Positions 25,301 through 33,613 of a stretch of DNA of 64,000 bases are shown piece after piece; position 1 is the first letter of the stretch, and every line of letters starts with the position of its first letter. The DNA is from Chitinophagaceae bacterium (GTDB lineage Bacteria > Bacteroidota > Bacteroidia > Chitinophagales > Chitinophagaceae). The notes under the pieces were generated by a model. That model was not told where the DNA came from. It was given only the letters and a program-made list of their open reading frames with translations, and did no database searches. The stretch is from contig JAFKGR010000007.1 in assembly GCA_017307735.1 (NCBI GenBank), positions 62,001 to 126,000 of the forward strand. Reading direction: 5' to 3'. A program made the translations under genes and the position numbers.

Positions 25301-26944
25301 ATGGAAAAAGATTTTGTAATAGGGCTTGATTTTGGAACCGACTCGGTCAGGGCGATCGTTGTAAACGGCCGTAGTGGAGATATTATTTCATCCTCCGTGG
25401 CAAATTATCATAGATGGAACAGGGGACTTTTTTGCAAACCTTCGGTAAATCAGTTCAGGCAACATCCGCTGGATCATATTGAGGGGATGAAATCTGTTGT
25501 GAATGATTGTCTTGATAAAGCGGGGAATCATGCGAGGGAGAGGGTCCGATGCATTTCAGTTGCCTCTACAGGCTCTACCCCGATAGGGGTAAATAAACAC
25601 GGCATCCCATTGTCACTAACTGCCGGATTTGAAGAAAATCCCAATGCCATGTTTATTCTCTGGAAAGACCATTCTTCTATTGAGGAGGCTGATGAAATTA
25701 ACCGTGCGGCGAAGAGTTTTGAAACGGATTATCTGAAATATGTGGGAGGTTCTTATTCTCCCGAATGGTATTGGGCAAAGCTTCTTCATGTATTAAGAAC
25801 AGATTCTGCGGTTAGGGGTAACTGTTATACCTGGGTCGAACATAGCGACTGGATTCCATTTCTATTGACCGGAGGTGAAGATGCAAGGGATATAAAAAGG
25901 AATGTATGTGCTGCGGGGCATAAAGGTTTGTGGGCTGATGAATTTGGAGGAATGCCGCCGGAAAAATTGTTTAAAAAGACAGACCCCGTGCTCATTCCTT
26001 TTAGGGAGAGGTTTGGGAAAGTTGTATTTACTGCGGATCAACCTGCAGGAAATCTGGGTAAAGAATGGGCTCAGAAATTTGGATTGAGTGATGATGTGTT
26101 AGTGGGGATTGGAGCTTTGGATGCTCATATAGGAGCTGTGGGCGGGAATATTAAACCTTATTATCTGAGCAAGGTGATCGGTACTTCCACCTGCGATTTG
26201 ATGGTGGTACCGAAAGCTGAAATGGAAGGAGTTTTTATTAGGGGAATCAGCGGGCAGGTGGAGGGTTCTGTCATTCCGGGTATGGTGGGCCTTGAAGCAG
26301 GTCAATCGGCTTTCGGAGATATTTATTCGTGGTTCAGGGATTTATTACTCTGGCCTGTCAGTCAATTGACAGATAAAAATCATACGGAGAATGATTTCGA
26401 ATATAAATTGAAACCTTCCATTCTTCGCAACCTTGACGGGAAAGCCTCTGCCATTGATCCTTCAACGGTATCCGAATTTGCCATAGACTGGTTTAACGGG
26501 AGACGAACACCCTTTGTAAACCCGAATGTCAAGGGGATGATTGGCGGGCTGACCCTGGGTTCGGATGCTCCGGAGATTTACAGGGCTTTGGTTGAATCGA
26601 CATGCTTTGGATCGCGTGCGATTGTTGAAAGTATTGAAGAGCAGGGAATTGGTATTAAGGCCATTCAGGCATTGGGTGGTATTGCTGTCAGATCAAAATT
26701 TGTGGTTCAAATGATGGCAGATATATTGGATCGCCCTGTAATCGTTTCACCGGAAGAGCAGACTGTGGCGCTGGGTGCGGCCATGTTCGCTACTGTCGTT
26801 TGTGGTATTCATAAAAATATTGCAGAGGCACAGCAGGCATTTGACAAAAACAAGGATGTTGTTTTTAATCCGGATCAAAGGTTCAAAAAAATATACGATG
26901 ACAGGTATAAGCAATACAGATATTACGGTAAGATGCAAGAATAA
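25301..26944 (+). CDS. araB: ribulokinase (AraB-type FGGY carbohydrate kinase)
   Basis: A 547-aa FGGY kinase. The N-terminal phosphate loop is VIGLDFGTDSVRAIVVN. AraB-specific sequences include NQFRQHPLDHIEGMKS, NPNAMFILWKDHSSIEEADE, GGSYSPEWYWAKLLHVLR, VEHSDWIPFLLTG and GIGALDAHIGAVGG; the adenosine region has QALGGIAVRSKFVVQMMADI. E. coli AraB phosphorylates all four 2-ketopentoses, so D-ribulose is an acceptable substrate. No AraA or AraD is nearby; the partner isomerase is FucI-type, which would yield D-ribulose and then D-ribulose-5-phosphate. It follows fucP after a 169-bp gap, so it may have its own promoter, and leads into the sigma/LacI genes. Confidence 0.92.
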   Translation: MEKDFVIGLDFGTDSVRAIVVNGRSGDIISSSVANYHRWNRGLFCKPSVNQFRQHPLDHIEGMKSVVNDCLDKAGNHARERVRCISVASTGSTPIGVNKHGIPLSLTAGFEENPNAMFILWKDHSSIEEADEINRAAKSFETDYLKYVGGSYSPEWYWAKLLHVLRTDSAVRGNCYTWVEHSDWIPFLLTGGEDARDIKRNVCAAGHKGLWADEFGGMPPEKLFKKTDPVLIPFRERFGKVVFTADQPAGNLGKEWAQKFGLSDDVLVGIGALDAHIGAVGGNIKPYYLSKVIGTSTCDLMVVPKAEMEGVFIRGISGQVEGSVIPGMVGLEAGQSAFGDIYSWFRDLLLWPVSQLTDKNHTENDFEYKLKPSILRNLDGKASAIDPSTVSEFAIDWFNGRRTPFVNPNVKGMIGGLTLGSDAPEIYRALVESTCFGSRAIVESIEEQGIGIKAIQALGGIAVRSKFVVQMMADILDRPVIVSPEEQTVALGAAMFATVVCGIHKNIAEAQQAFDKNKDVVFNPDQRFKKIYDDRYKQYRYYGKMQE

Positions 26945-26977
26945 AAAGCAAATTCTTTAATTATAAAAACTGCACTG

Positions 26978-27520
26978 ATGATGGAATATCCTGCAATTGA
27001 GAAGACTAAATCCGACCGGGACCTTTTTACCTGTCTGTATCAGGAATACAGGCAGGTATTGTTTAAAAAATTTTTACCTCTTTTGAATTCTCCTGAAACG
27101 GTGAAAGATATTATTCAGGAAGTATTCATAAGGGCATGGATTAAACGTGAGGTGATAAAACCTGAATCTTCACTGAAAGGTTATATGTATAAGATTGGAC
27201 AAAACCTCATTTTCGATTACTACAGGCAAAAGAGTGTCATGTACCAGTCTGCATGGTTATACCTGTGGCAGCAGGAGCAGGAATGGCCTGATGAAAACCA
27301 GGTTACCACAGAAGATAAGGTGGCAAAAATTGAGATGATCGTCAGTCAATTGCCTCCTCAAAGAAAAAGAGTATTTGAATTATGCAAGTATGAACAGAAG
27401 AGTTATCAGGAAGTCAGCAATGCCATGCACATATCACTATCAACGATCAGCGACCATATAGTAAAAGCAAAAAGTTTTATCAGATCGGAATTGGTAAGGG
27501 ACTTTAGGATTGCAGGTTGA
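26978..27520 (+). CDS. ECF-type RNA polymerase sigma factor without an adjacent anti-sigma factor
   Basis: A 180-aa sigma-70-like factor. Region 2 spans about 20-90 (LFTCLYQEYRQVLFKKF, then VKDIIQEVFIRAW and LKGYMYKIGQNLIFDYYRQK). Region 4 spans about 120-172 (VSQLPPQRKRVFELCKYEQ and SYQEVSNAMHISLSTISDHI). It is the Bacteroidota SusC-linked ECF type. Such factors are usually followed by a FecR anti-sigma gene and a TonB receptor with an STN domain. Here a LacI regulator follows by 22 bp and the SusC lacks an STN domain. It sits 33 bp after the kinase, so it is made with the sugar operon, and it may boost susC transcription (inference). Confidence 0.9.
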   Translation: MMEYPAIEKTKSDRDLFTCLYQEYRQVLFKKFLPLLNSPETVKDIIQEVFIRAWIKREVIKPESSLKGYMYKIGQNLIFDYYRQKSVMYQSAWLYLWQQEQEWPDENQVTTEDKVAKIEMIVSQLPPQRKRVFELCKYEQKSYQEVSNAMHISLSTISDHIVKAKSFIRSELVRDFRIAG

Positions 27521-27542
27521 TTTTCATTTAGAATAAAAATTC

Positions 27543-28562
27543 ATGAGAAATAAAATTTCTTTAAAGGATATTGCAAAGGCGGTTGGGGTTTCAACTGCAC
27601 TGGTTTCGTACGTGCTCAATAACAGGGAACGGGAGGCCAGGGTAAGCCCGGAAACAGCAAAAAAGATCAGGGAAGCTGCGAAGGAATTGAATTACCAGCC
27701 CAATCAACTTGCAAAAAGTTTGAAGAGCGGTAAGTCGTTGGCCATTGGTTTGATCCTTGCAGATATTTCCAATCCCTTCTTTGGCCATCTTGCACGCACG
27801 ATAGAAGACGAATCCAAAAAGAAAGGTTATACCGTTATCGTCGGAAGTTCAGATGAAAATTATAAGAATTCGGAGAGGTTGATGAATACTTTTATAGAAA
27901 GGCAGATAGACGGGTTCATCATCGCTCCGGCCGAAGGGTCGGAAGCACAATTAAAATATCTCAATGAACTAAATATTCCGTTTGTTTTGATTGACAGGTA
28001 TTTTAAGGAAATAGAATCGAGTTATGTGGTGATAGATAATTTCAGGGCGACCCATGATGCAACGGCAAAATTATTGGAGCTTGGGCATCAGAATGTTGCT
28101 TTTGTTTGTTACAATAACCAGTTGCAGCATACAATTGACAGGTATAACGGGTATTCGAAAGCCATGGAAGAGGCCGGGAAAAAAGTAACCTCAAAGCTGT
28201 TGTGCAAAGTAAAATTCAATAATCCCGGAGATTTTCATTTAAAGTTCAGAAACCTGATGACGAAGGGAAATAAAATAGATGCCGTTTTGTTTTCGACCAA
28301 CACACTTTCCACACTGGGGCTAAAAACATTAATGGATTTGGGAATAAAAATTCCGGATGAGGTGGCCGTATTTTGTTTTGATGAAAGTGAGTCGTATGAT
28401 TTGTTTTACTGCCCGGTAAGTTATGTGAGCCAGCCGTTGAAAGAGATCGGGCAGAGGGCGGTGCAGATATTGGTGGAGATGATTGGGGCAAAATCGGGAT
28501 TTCACAGACAGGTGATTTTAAATTCAGAATTGGTAATCCGGGAGTCGTGTGAAAAGAGGTGA
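27543..28562 (+). CDS. LacI family transcriptional regulator
   Basis: A 339-aa repressor. The HTH/hinge is ISLKDIAKAVGVSTALVSYV...NYQPNQLAKSLKSGKS. The periplasmic-binding-like effector domain has GLILADISNPFFGHLARTIE, ERQIDGFIIAP, FVLIDRYFKE, GYSKAMEEAG, and the C-terminal QPLKEIGQRAVQILVEM. It is the local regulator of the locus: TTAAACGWTTAA sites with the CG-centred palindrome typical of LacI-family operators occur before GH172 (two) and before susC (one). The inducer is probably the monosaccharide or a phosphorylated intermediate (inference). It is separated from susC by 237 bp that contains the operator. Confidence 0.92.
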   Translation: MRNKISLKDIAKAVGVSTALVSYVLNNREREARVSPETAKKIREAAKELNYQPNQLAKSLKSGKSLAIGLILADISNPFFGHLARTIEDESKKKGYTVIVGSSDENYKNSERLMNTFIERQIDGFIIAPAEGSEAQLKYLNELNIPFVLIDRYFKEIESSYVVIDNFRATHDATAKLLELGHQNVAFVCYNNQLQHTIDRYNGYSKAMEEAGKKVTSKLLCKVKFNNPGDFHLKFRNLMTKGNKIDAVLFSTNTLSTLGLKTLMDLGIKIPDEVAVFCFDESESYDLFYCPVSYVSQPLKEIGQRAVQILVEMIGAKSGFHRQVILNSELVIRESCEKR

Positions 28563-28721
28563 GCAAAAAAGTTGTGGATTTAAAATTTTTGGAAAAAGAG
28601 TGAGAAGTTGAGCAGAGGGAAATGGATTTTTATCGTATTATAAATTAAATGGTATGTATAGATATTTAGATGAGGCATGTTGGAATTTTATAGAACGATA
28701 ATTTTAATTAGTCTATACTGC

Positions 28722-28733
28722 TTAAACGTTTAA
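28722..28733. promoter_or_regulatory. LacI-type operator upstream of susC (perfect palindrome)
   Basis: TTAAACGTTTAA is a perfect 12-bp palindrome with central CG, 66 bp before the susC ATG. It is one base different from the two copies before GH172. Its position in the susC promoter region and the LacI gene immediately upstream make it a likely operator. Confidence 0.6.
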
Positions 28734-28799
28734 ACTAAGTATTAAAGAAGAGAAATATAATTGAATGAAAACTGTTTAAAGAATAAAATCTATAAAATT

Positions 28800-31700
28800 A
28801 TGAATAGAAGACCGCAACTAATTACTTCACCAGCCAGGAGAAAACAATTGAGCTTTTCAAACTTAATTATTTTGGTGATATTCCTTTTAGGCATTCCTGG
28901 ACTTTGTTTTAGTGAAAGAAATACTGGATTATTACCTGATAAAGTCATCTCTGGTTTTGTTCTGGATCCTAATGGAGCACCTATTCCAAATGTTACGATC
29001 ACATTAAAAGGAACAAGCGAGACTACTATTTCCGGAAACGATGGTTCTTTTAAAATTTCTATCGGAGAAAATATAGCCTCACCAGTTTTGGTTTTTAGTT
29101 CAATCGGATACCTGCCACGCGAAGTTGAGGTCGCTGGTCGGCTTTCACTGACTGTAAGACTGGATGTTGATAACCGTAATTTGGGTGAAGTTGTGGTAAT
29201 TGGATATGGTACTCAAAAGAGGAAGGATCTCACTGGATCAATTGCGACAGTTTCGTCTTCTCAGATCGCTGAAAGACCAGTGAGTGGTTATCAGGATGCC
29301 CTGGCTGGATTGATTCCCGGAATTGATATAGCCCCAAGGAGTGCTAATCCAGGAAATGTGCCTGAAATCACTATACGAGGAATAGGTACCATTTCAGGGG
29401 GAAGGGATCCATTATATGTTGTGGATGGTTTTCCTACTGATGCTGCCAATGCAATGGCAATAGACCCAACAGATATAGCTTCAGTGGACGTATTAAAGGA
29501 TGCATCCTCAACATCTATATATGGTTCCAGGGGTGCAAATGGCGTTATTATTATAACCACCAAATCGGGCCGAGAGGGAACTTCTTCTGTCAATCTAAGT
29601 GTAAAAGAGGGGTTCTCCCGTGCCAACAAGCATGACTTTTATAAAGTAATGAATGGTGCCCAATACACTGAATGGTATAAAGAAAAAGCACAATTTGCGG
29701 GTACACCAATCCCTTCCTGGATCACCAACTGGGATGGTACCAGCACCAATTGGCAGGATGTGATTTATCGCAATGCTCCTTTCCAGAATATAACGATTTC
29801 CACTTCCGGAGGAACAAAAAAATTAAGTTATCTGTTTTCCGGTGGATATCTTGATCAGGGAGATATTCTTTTGAAATCAGGGTATCAGAAATATACAGCA
29901 CTCGCTAAACTGGATTATCACGCTTCTGACCGCATAAGCCTGGGTCTTAACCTGGCACCAAGCTATACTATCCAAAAATTGAGTGCTCCGGAAGACGATT
30001 TTTCATCTTTAACCGGAGATGCAGTATTGCTTCCTCCAATAATTCCTGTTTATAATAAAGATGGTACCCCGTCTGACCCGAATTCTTTTGGTATTCTTGC
30101 TAACCAAATGGTGAACCCTCTGACAATAGCTGAGAATTATCAGAAAAGTTTCAGAAACTTCTACCTTTTATCCAATGCTTACGCTATTGTAAAAATTATT
30201 AAGGGACTCGAATTCAAAAGTTCAATAGGAGCTAATATAACAGACAGTAGGTACAGGCTCTTTCAAAAAGAAGGAATGAGGGGTCAGGCTTTATATCCGG
30301 TAACTGCACTGGAATTAAATTCTGCAAGAACAGTTAATTGGTTAAATGAAAACACCCTAACCTATAATACGACAATAAATGAAGATCATAAGATCCAGGG
30401 TCTTTTAGGATTTAGTTCTCAGAGAACTGATTTTGATATTGTAGGCGCCAATGCAAATACTTTTACAGGAAATTTAGCTCAGACAATTGGATTCGGAACC
30501 AATCAGAGTGCCTTCTCTGGCAATTCAGCTAATTCATTGGTATCTTATTTTGCGCGCGTCAATTATTCTTACAAGGATAAATATTTACTGACTGCTACTG
30601 TAAGAAGAGACGGGAGTTCGAGATTCGGATCAAATCATTTATATGGAACTTTCCCTTCTGTGGCTGCCGGATGGAATATTTCTAATGAGAAATTCATGGC
30701 TAATAGCAAAATCATTGACCACATGAAAATCAGAGCCAGCTATGGTTCTACAGGAAGTAATTTTATCGGAGACTTCACTTCAAGGGCGAGTATGACGGCC
30801 GTAAATGGTTCATTTGGAAATACATCGGTAGTTGGGTTTACCAATGCTGATCCGGGAAACCCTGATTTAACCTGGGAAAAAGCAAAGCAGACTGATATAG
30901 GTTTGGATATTGGTGCATTCCAGCGTATTAATCTGACATTCGATTATTTCAGTAGTATTTCAAATGGGCTATTGCTTGCTGTAAATGTTCCACCCTCTAC
31001 CGGATATGGGAGCAATCTTCAGAATATTGGAAGTATGAGGAAATGGGGTTATGAAGCCTCTGTGAATGCAAGTTTAGTAAGAAGTAAAGATTTTAGCTGG
31101 GATTTTGGATTTAATGCGACACATTTAAAACAAAAGGTATTAAAACTTGGACCCACAGGTGCACCACTGTATCAATTCTTTGCTGTGCTTGTTACAAAGA
31201 TTGGAGGCCCATTGGAACAGGAACATGCTTTACAGCAAATTGGTATTTTATCAGCAAAAGATTTTGCAGATGGTGTAGCACATAAGCCGGTAGGTGATAT
31301 GCCTGGTGATTTCAAATTTTTGGATGCTAACAAGGATGGTATCATCGATGCTTTCAATGGTGCGGACGGAGTGTTGGTTGGAGATAATAATCCAAGATGG
31401 TTGTTTGGTGTGACAACAAATCTCAGATATAAGAATTTCAATCTTGGAATTTTATTACAAGGGCAGCAAGGGGCCAAGATTTTGGATTTTGTATATCAGA
31501 TTATGAGTCTTCACAACAGTAATACAAATATGGATACCTGGTTTTGGTACGGACGTTACATATCTGAAACAGATCCTGGTAATGGAGTGGTTCCGAGAGC
31601 AGGGTACAATGATATAGGTGCGGTTTCATCATGGGAGGTACAAAAGACTGATTACTTAAGAATCCGAAATATCAATCTTACATACACATTCCCGATTTCA

Positions 31701-31913
31701 GTTGCAAAAAAGATTTCATTAAATGAACTGAAAGCATTCATTTCTATTGAAAATCTATACACGTTCAAGGGGTATAGAGGAGGGAATCCACAGGCCGTGA
31801 GAAATGGATTTGACACACAGATATTTGGAGATCATCGAACCTTAAGCCTCAATTCTGTTGCAACAGCCCCGATACCACAGGTTTTCACTTTTGGTGTAAA
31901 TCTTTCCTTTTAA
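28800..31913 (+). CDS. SusC/RagA family TonB-dependent outer-membrane transporter
   Basis: A 1037-aa receptor from the ATG at 28800; the frame extends 13 codons upstream without improving the signal sequence. After a long signal sequence (ending GLCFSE) come a CarboxypepD-like domain (about 48-130, ISGFVLDPNGAPIPNVTITL), a TonB-box region near LGEVVVIGYGTQKRKDLTGS, the plug (YVVDGFPTD, LKDASSTSIYGSRGANGVII) and a 22-strand barrel ending PQVFTFGVNLSF. There is no STN domain, so it should not signal to a FecR anti-sigma factor. It pairs with SusD 19 bp downstream and should import an oligosaccharide across the outer membrane. Confidence 0.95.
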   Translation: MNRRPQLITSPARRKQLSFSNLIILVIFLLGIPGLCFSERNTGLLPDKVISGFVLDPNGAPIPNVTITLKGTSETTISGNDGSFKISIGENIASPVLVFSSIGYLPREVEVAGRLSLTVRLDVDNRNLGEVVVIGYGTQKRKDLTGSIATVSSSQIAERPVSGYQDALAGLIPGIDIAPRSANPGNVPEITIRGIGTISGGRDPLYVVDGFPTDAANAMAIDPTDIASVDVLKDASSTSIYGSRGANGVIIITTKSGREGTSSVNLSVKEGFSRANKHDFYKVMNGAQYTEWYKEKAQFAGTPIPSWITNWDGTSTNWQDVIYRNAPFQNITISTSGGTKKLSYLFSGGYLDQGDILLKSGYQKYTALAKLDYHASDRISLGLNLAPSYTIQKLSAPEDDFSSLTGDAVLLPPIIPVYNKDGTPSDPNSFGILANQMVNPLTIAENYQKSFRNFYLLSNAYAIVKIIKGLEFKSSIGANITDSRYRLFQKEGMRGQALYPVTALELNSARTVNWLNENTLTYNTTINEDHKIQGLLGFSSQRTDFDIVGANANTFTGNLAQTIGFGTNQSAFSGNSANSLVSYFARVNYSYKDKYLLTATVRRDGSSRFGSNHLYGTFPSVAAGWNISNEKFMANSKIIDHMKIRASYGSTGSNFIGDFTSRASMTAVNGSFGNTSVVGFTNADPGNPDLTWEKAKQTDIGLDIGAFQRINLTFDYFSSISNGLLLAVNVPPSTGYGSNLQNIGSMRKWGYEASVNASLVRSKDFSWDFGFNATHLKQKVLKLGPTGAPLYQFFAVLVTKIGGPLEQEHALQQIGILSAKDFADGVAHKPVGDMPGDFKFLDANKDGIIDAFNGADGVLVGDNNPRWLFGVTTNLRYKNFNLGILLQGQQGAKILDFVYQIMSLHNSNTNMDTWFWYGRYISETDPGNGVVPRAGYNDIGAVSSWEVQKTDYLRIRNINLTYTFPISVAKKISLNELKAFISIENLYTFKGYRGGNPQAVRNGFDTQIFGDHRTLSLNSVATAPIPQVFTFGVNLSF

Positions 31914-31931
31914 TCAATAATAAGATAAACC

Positions 31932-33380
31932 ATGTTTAAAAGAAATAACATATTAGCATTTAGCTTGTTCATCTTGATTTTTTCTGGTCTGTACAATGTT
32001 TCCTGTAAAAAAAGTTTTTTGGAAATAACACCCATAGACAGAGTTTCGAAATCAGCCTTTTTCAAAAATGAAGCCGATTTGACTGCAGCGATCTACGGTG
32101 TTTATATAGCTCAAAAGAACCTTTATACAAGCTGGGAGCTGGCATTGTATAATCTCGAAGAAACAAGATCAGATAATACAAACCAGGATTTTGGAAGGCA
32201 AACCGAACACCGGGCTGTTGATAATTTTACTGCCGAAGCAGGAAATACTTCAATAACCGGAATGTGGGGTAGCGCTTATTATTGCATTAATATGTGTAAT
32301 ACGGTGATTGACCACGCTGCTGATGTGAATATGGATGATACTAAAAAGAATCAAATAGTAAGTGAAGCCTTATTTATCAGGGCACAAACCTATTTTCAAC
32401 TTGTGCAGGATTATGGGGCAATCCCTTTGAGATTACATGAAACAACATCTTTGAGCGGGAATAATAACCTTGCAAGAACATCACTAGATTCTATTTATGG
32501 GCAAATTGAGCAAGACCTTCAGACCGCTGCGAATATACTTCCTAAAAGTTATTCAGGAAGTGATGTGGGTAGGGTTACCTCTTACGCTGCCTATGCAATG
32601 CTTGGTAAAGTTTATCTTCAGGAAGGTAAAAAAGACTTAGCTGTAAAAGCATTAAGGAATGTAGTTTTTAGCGGAACTCCCTATTCATTGCTTCCTGAGT
32701 ATGCTGATCTTTGGAATCCAAATCTTAAGAACTCAGCAGAGTCCATTTATGAAATTCAATTCCTTCCTCCCTTAAATGGATCTCCATTTTGGAATTATTT
32801 TGCTCCTCTAAGTTTGGGTGTCCCTGGAGGGAATGACGGAGGAACATCACCGAATACCCCAACAAAAGATTTAATTGATGCCTATGAACCCGGAGATTCA
32901 AGATTGGCGGCATCAATAGGTTATGATGCGACCGGGCGACCTTATATTCTGAAGTTTGCCGATCCCGGAGTTGCTGTCGGGAATGACGCCCATAACAACT
33001 TTCCTGTTATCAGGTATGCAGATGCATTGTTGATGCTGGCTGAAGCGCTCGGTGAAACTCCGGAATCTTACGATTTGATAAACCAGGTAAGAAGGAGAGC
33101 TCATCTCGGGGATATAAGTGCAGGTACTCCCGGAAGTTTCATTGACAAAGTCATGCATGAACGCCAGGTAGAGTTTGCCTTTGAGTGCCAAAGATGGCAT
33201 GATATTTTAAGAATGGGTCAAACAAAAGCCATTGATTTAATGAATGCTAATTTGGCAAGAGAATTTCCAGGAGATAATATCTCCATTGACGCTCATGATC
33301 TTTTAGCTCCATTACCTATAACTGAGGGGCAAACTAATGATCTTTGTGTTCAAAACCCTGGATATGTGCCGTTTAAATAA
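31932..33380 (+). CDS. RagB/SusD family surface glycan-binding lipoprotein
   Basis: A 482-aa lipoprotein (lipobox LYNVSCKKSFLE). SusD features: LEITPIDRVSKSAFFKNEAD at the start, the TPR-like helices EALFIRAQTYFQLVQDYGAI and YAAYAMLGKVYLQEGKKDLA, and the C-terminal ELxxEGxRWxDLxRxG equivalent RQVEFAFECQRWHDILRMG. It caps the SusC barrel and captures glycan. It is co-transcribed with susC. The exported (alpha/alpha)6-like protein starts 233 bp further on. Confidence 0.94.
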   Translation: MFKRNNILAFSLFILIFSGLYNVSCKKSFLEITPIDRVSKSAFFKNEADLTAAIYGVYIAQKNLYTSWELALYNLEETRSDNTNQDFGRQTEHRAVDNFTAEAGNTSITGMWGSAYYCINMCNTVIDHAADVNMDDTKKNQIVSEALFIRAQTYFQLVQDYGAIPLRLHETTSLSGNNNLARTSLDSIYGQIEQDLQTAANILPKSYSGSDVGRVTSYAAYAMLGKVYLQEGKKDLAVKALRNVVFSGTPYSLLPEYADLWNPNLKNSAESIYEIQFLPPLNGSPFWNYFAPLSLGVPGGNDGGTSPNTPTKDLIDAYEPGDSRLAASIGYDATGRPYILKFADPGVAVGNDAHNNFPVIRYADALLMLAEALGETPESYDLINQVRRRAHLGDISAGTPGSFIDKVMHERQVEFAFECQRWHDILRMGQTKAIDLMNANLAREFPGDNISIDAHDLLAPLPITEGQTNDLCVQNPGYVPFK

Positions 33381-33613
33381 ATGGTCGAGTGAACTTTTTT
33401 ATTTATGAACAGATATATTTTTCCATATTGTACAAAGAATAGAAACCATAGGCTCTGAAGATTCATTTTTTTTCTCAGTTTGAACATACTCGAATCTTCT
33501 TTATTAGCTGGGAGGAATAACCTTAATAAGCTAAGGATGTTTCATTGGGAAAGCTGGTTTCAAAAATCGTCTTAATGTTGGAAAGTTTGAAATAAACGAA
33601 AAATTTATTGATA

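Noticed and set aside
22065..26944. Plain L-fucose operon
   Set aside because: FucI and FucP are present but there is no fuculokinase or fuculose-phosphate aldolase; the kinase is AraB-type. Kept only as an alternative in the D-arabinose finding.
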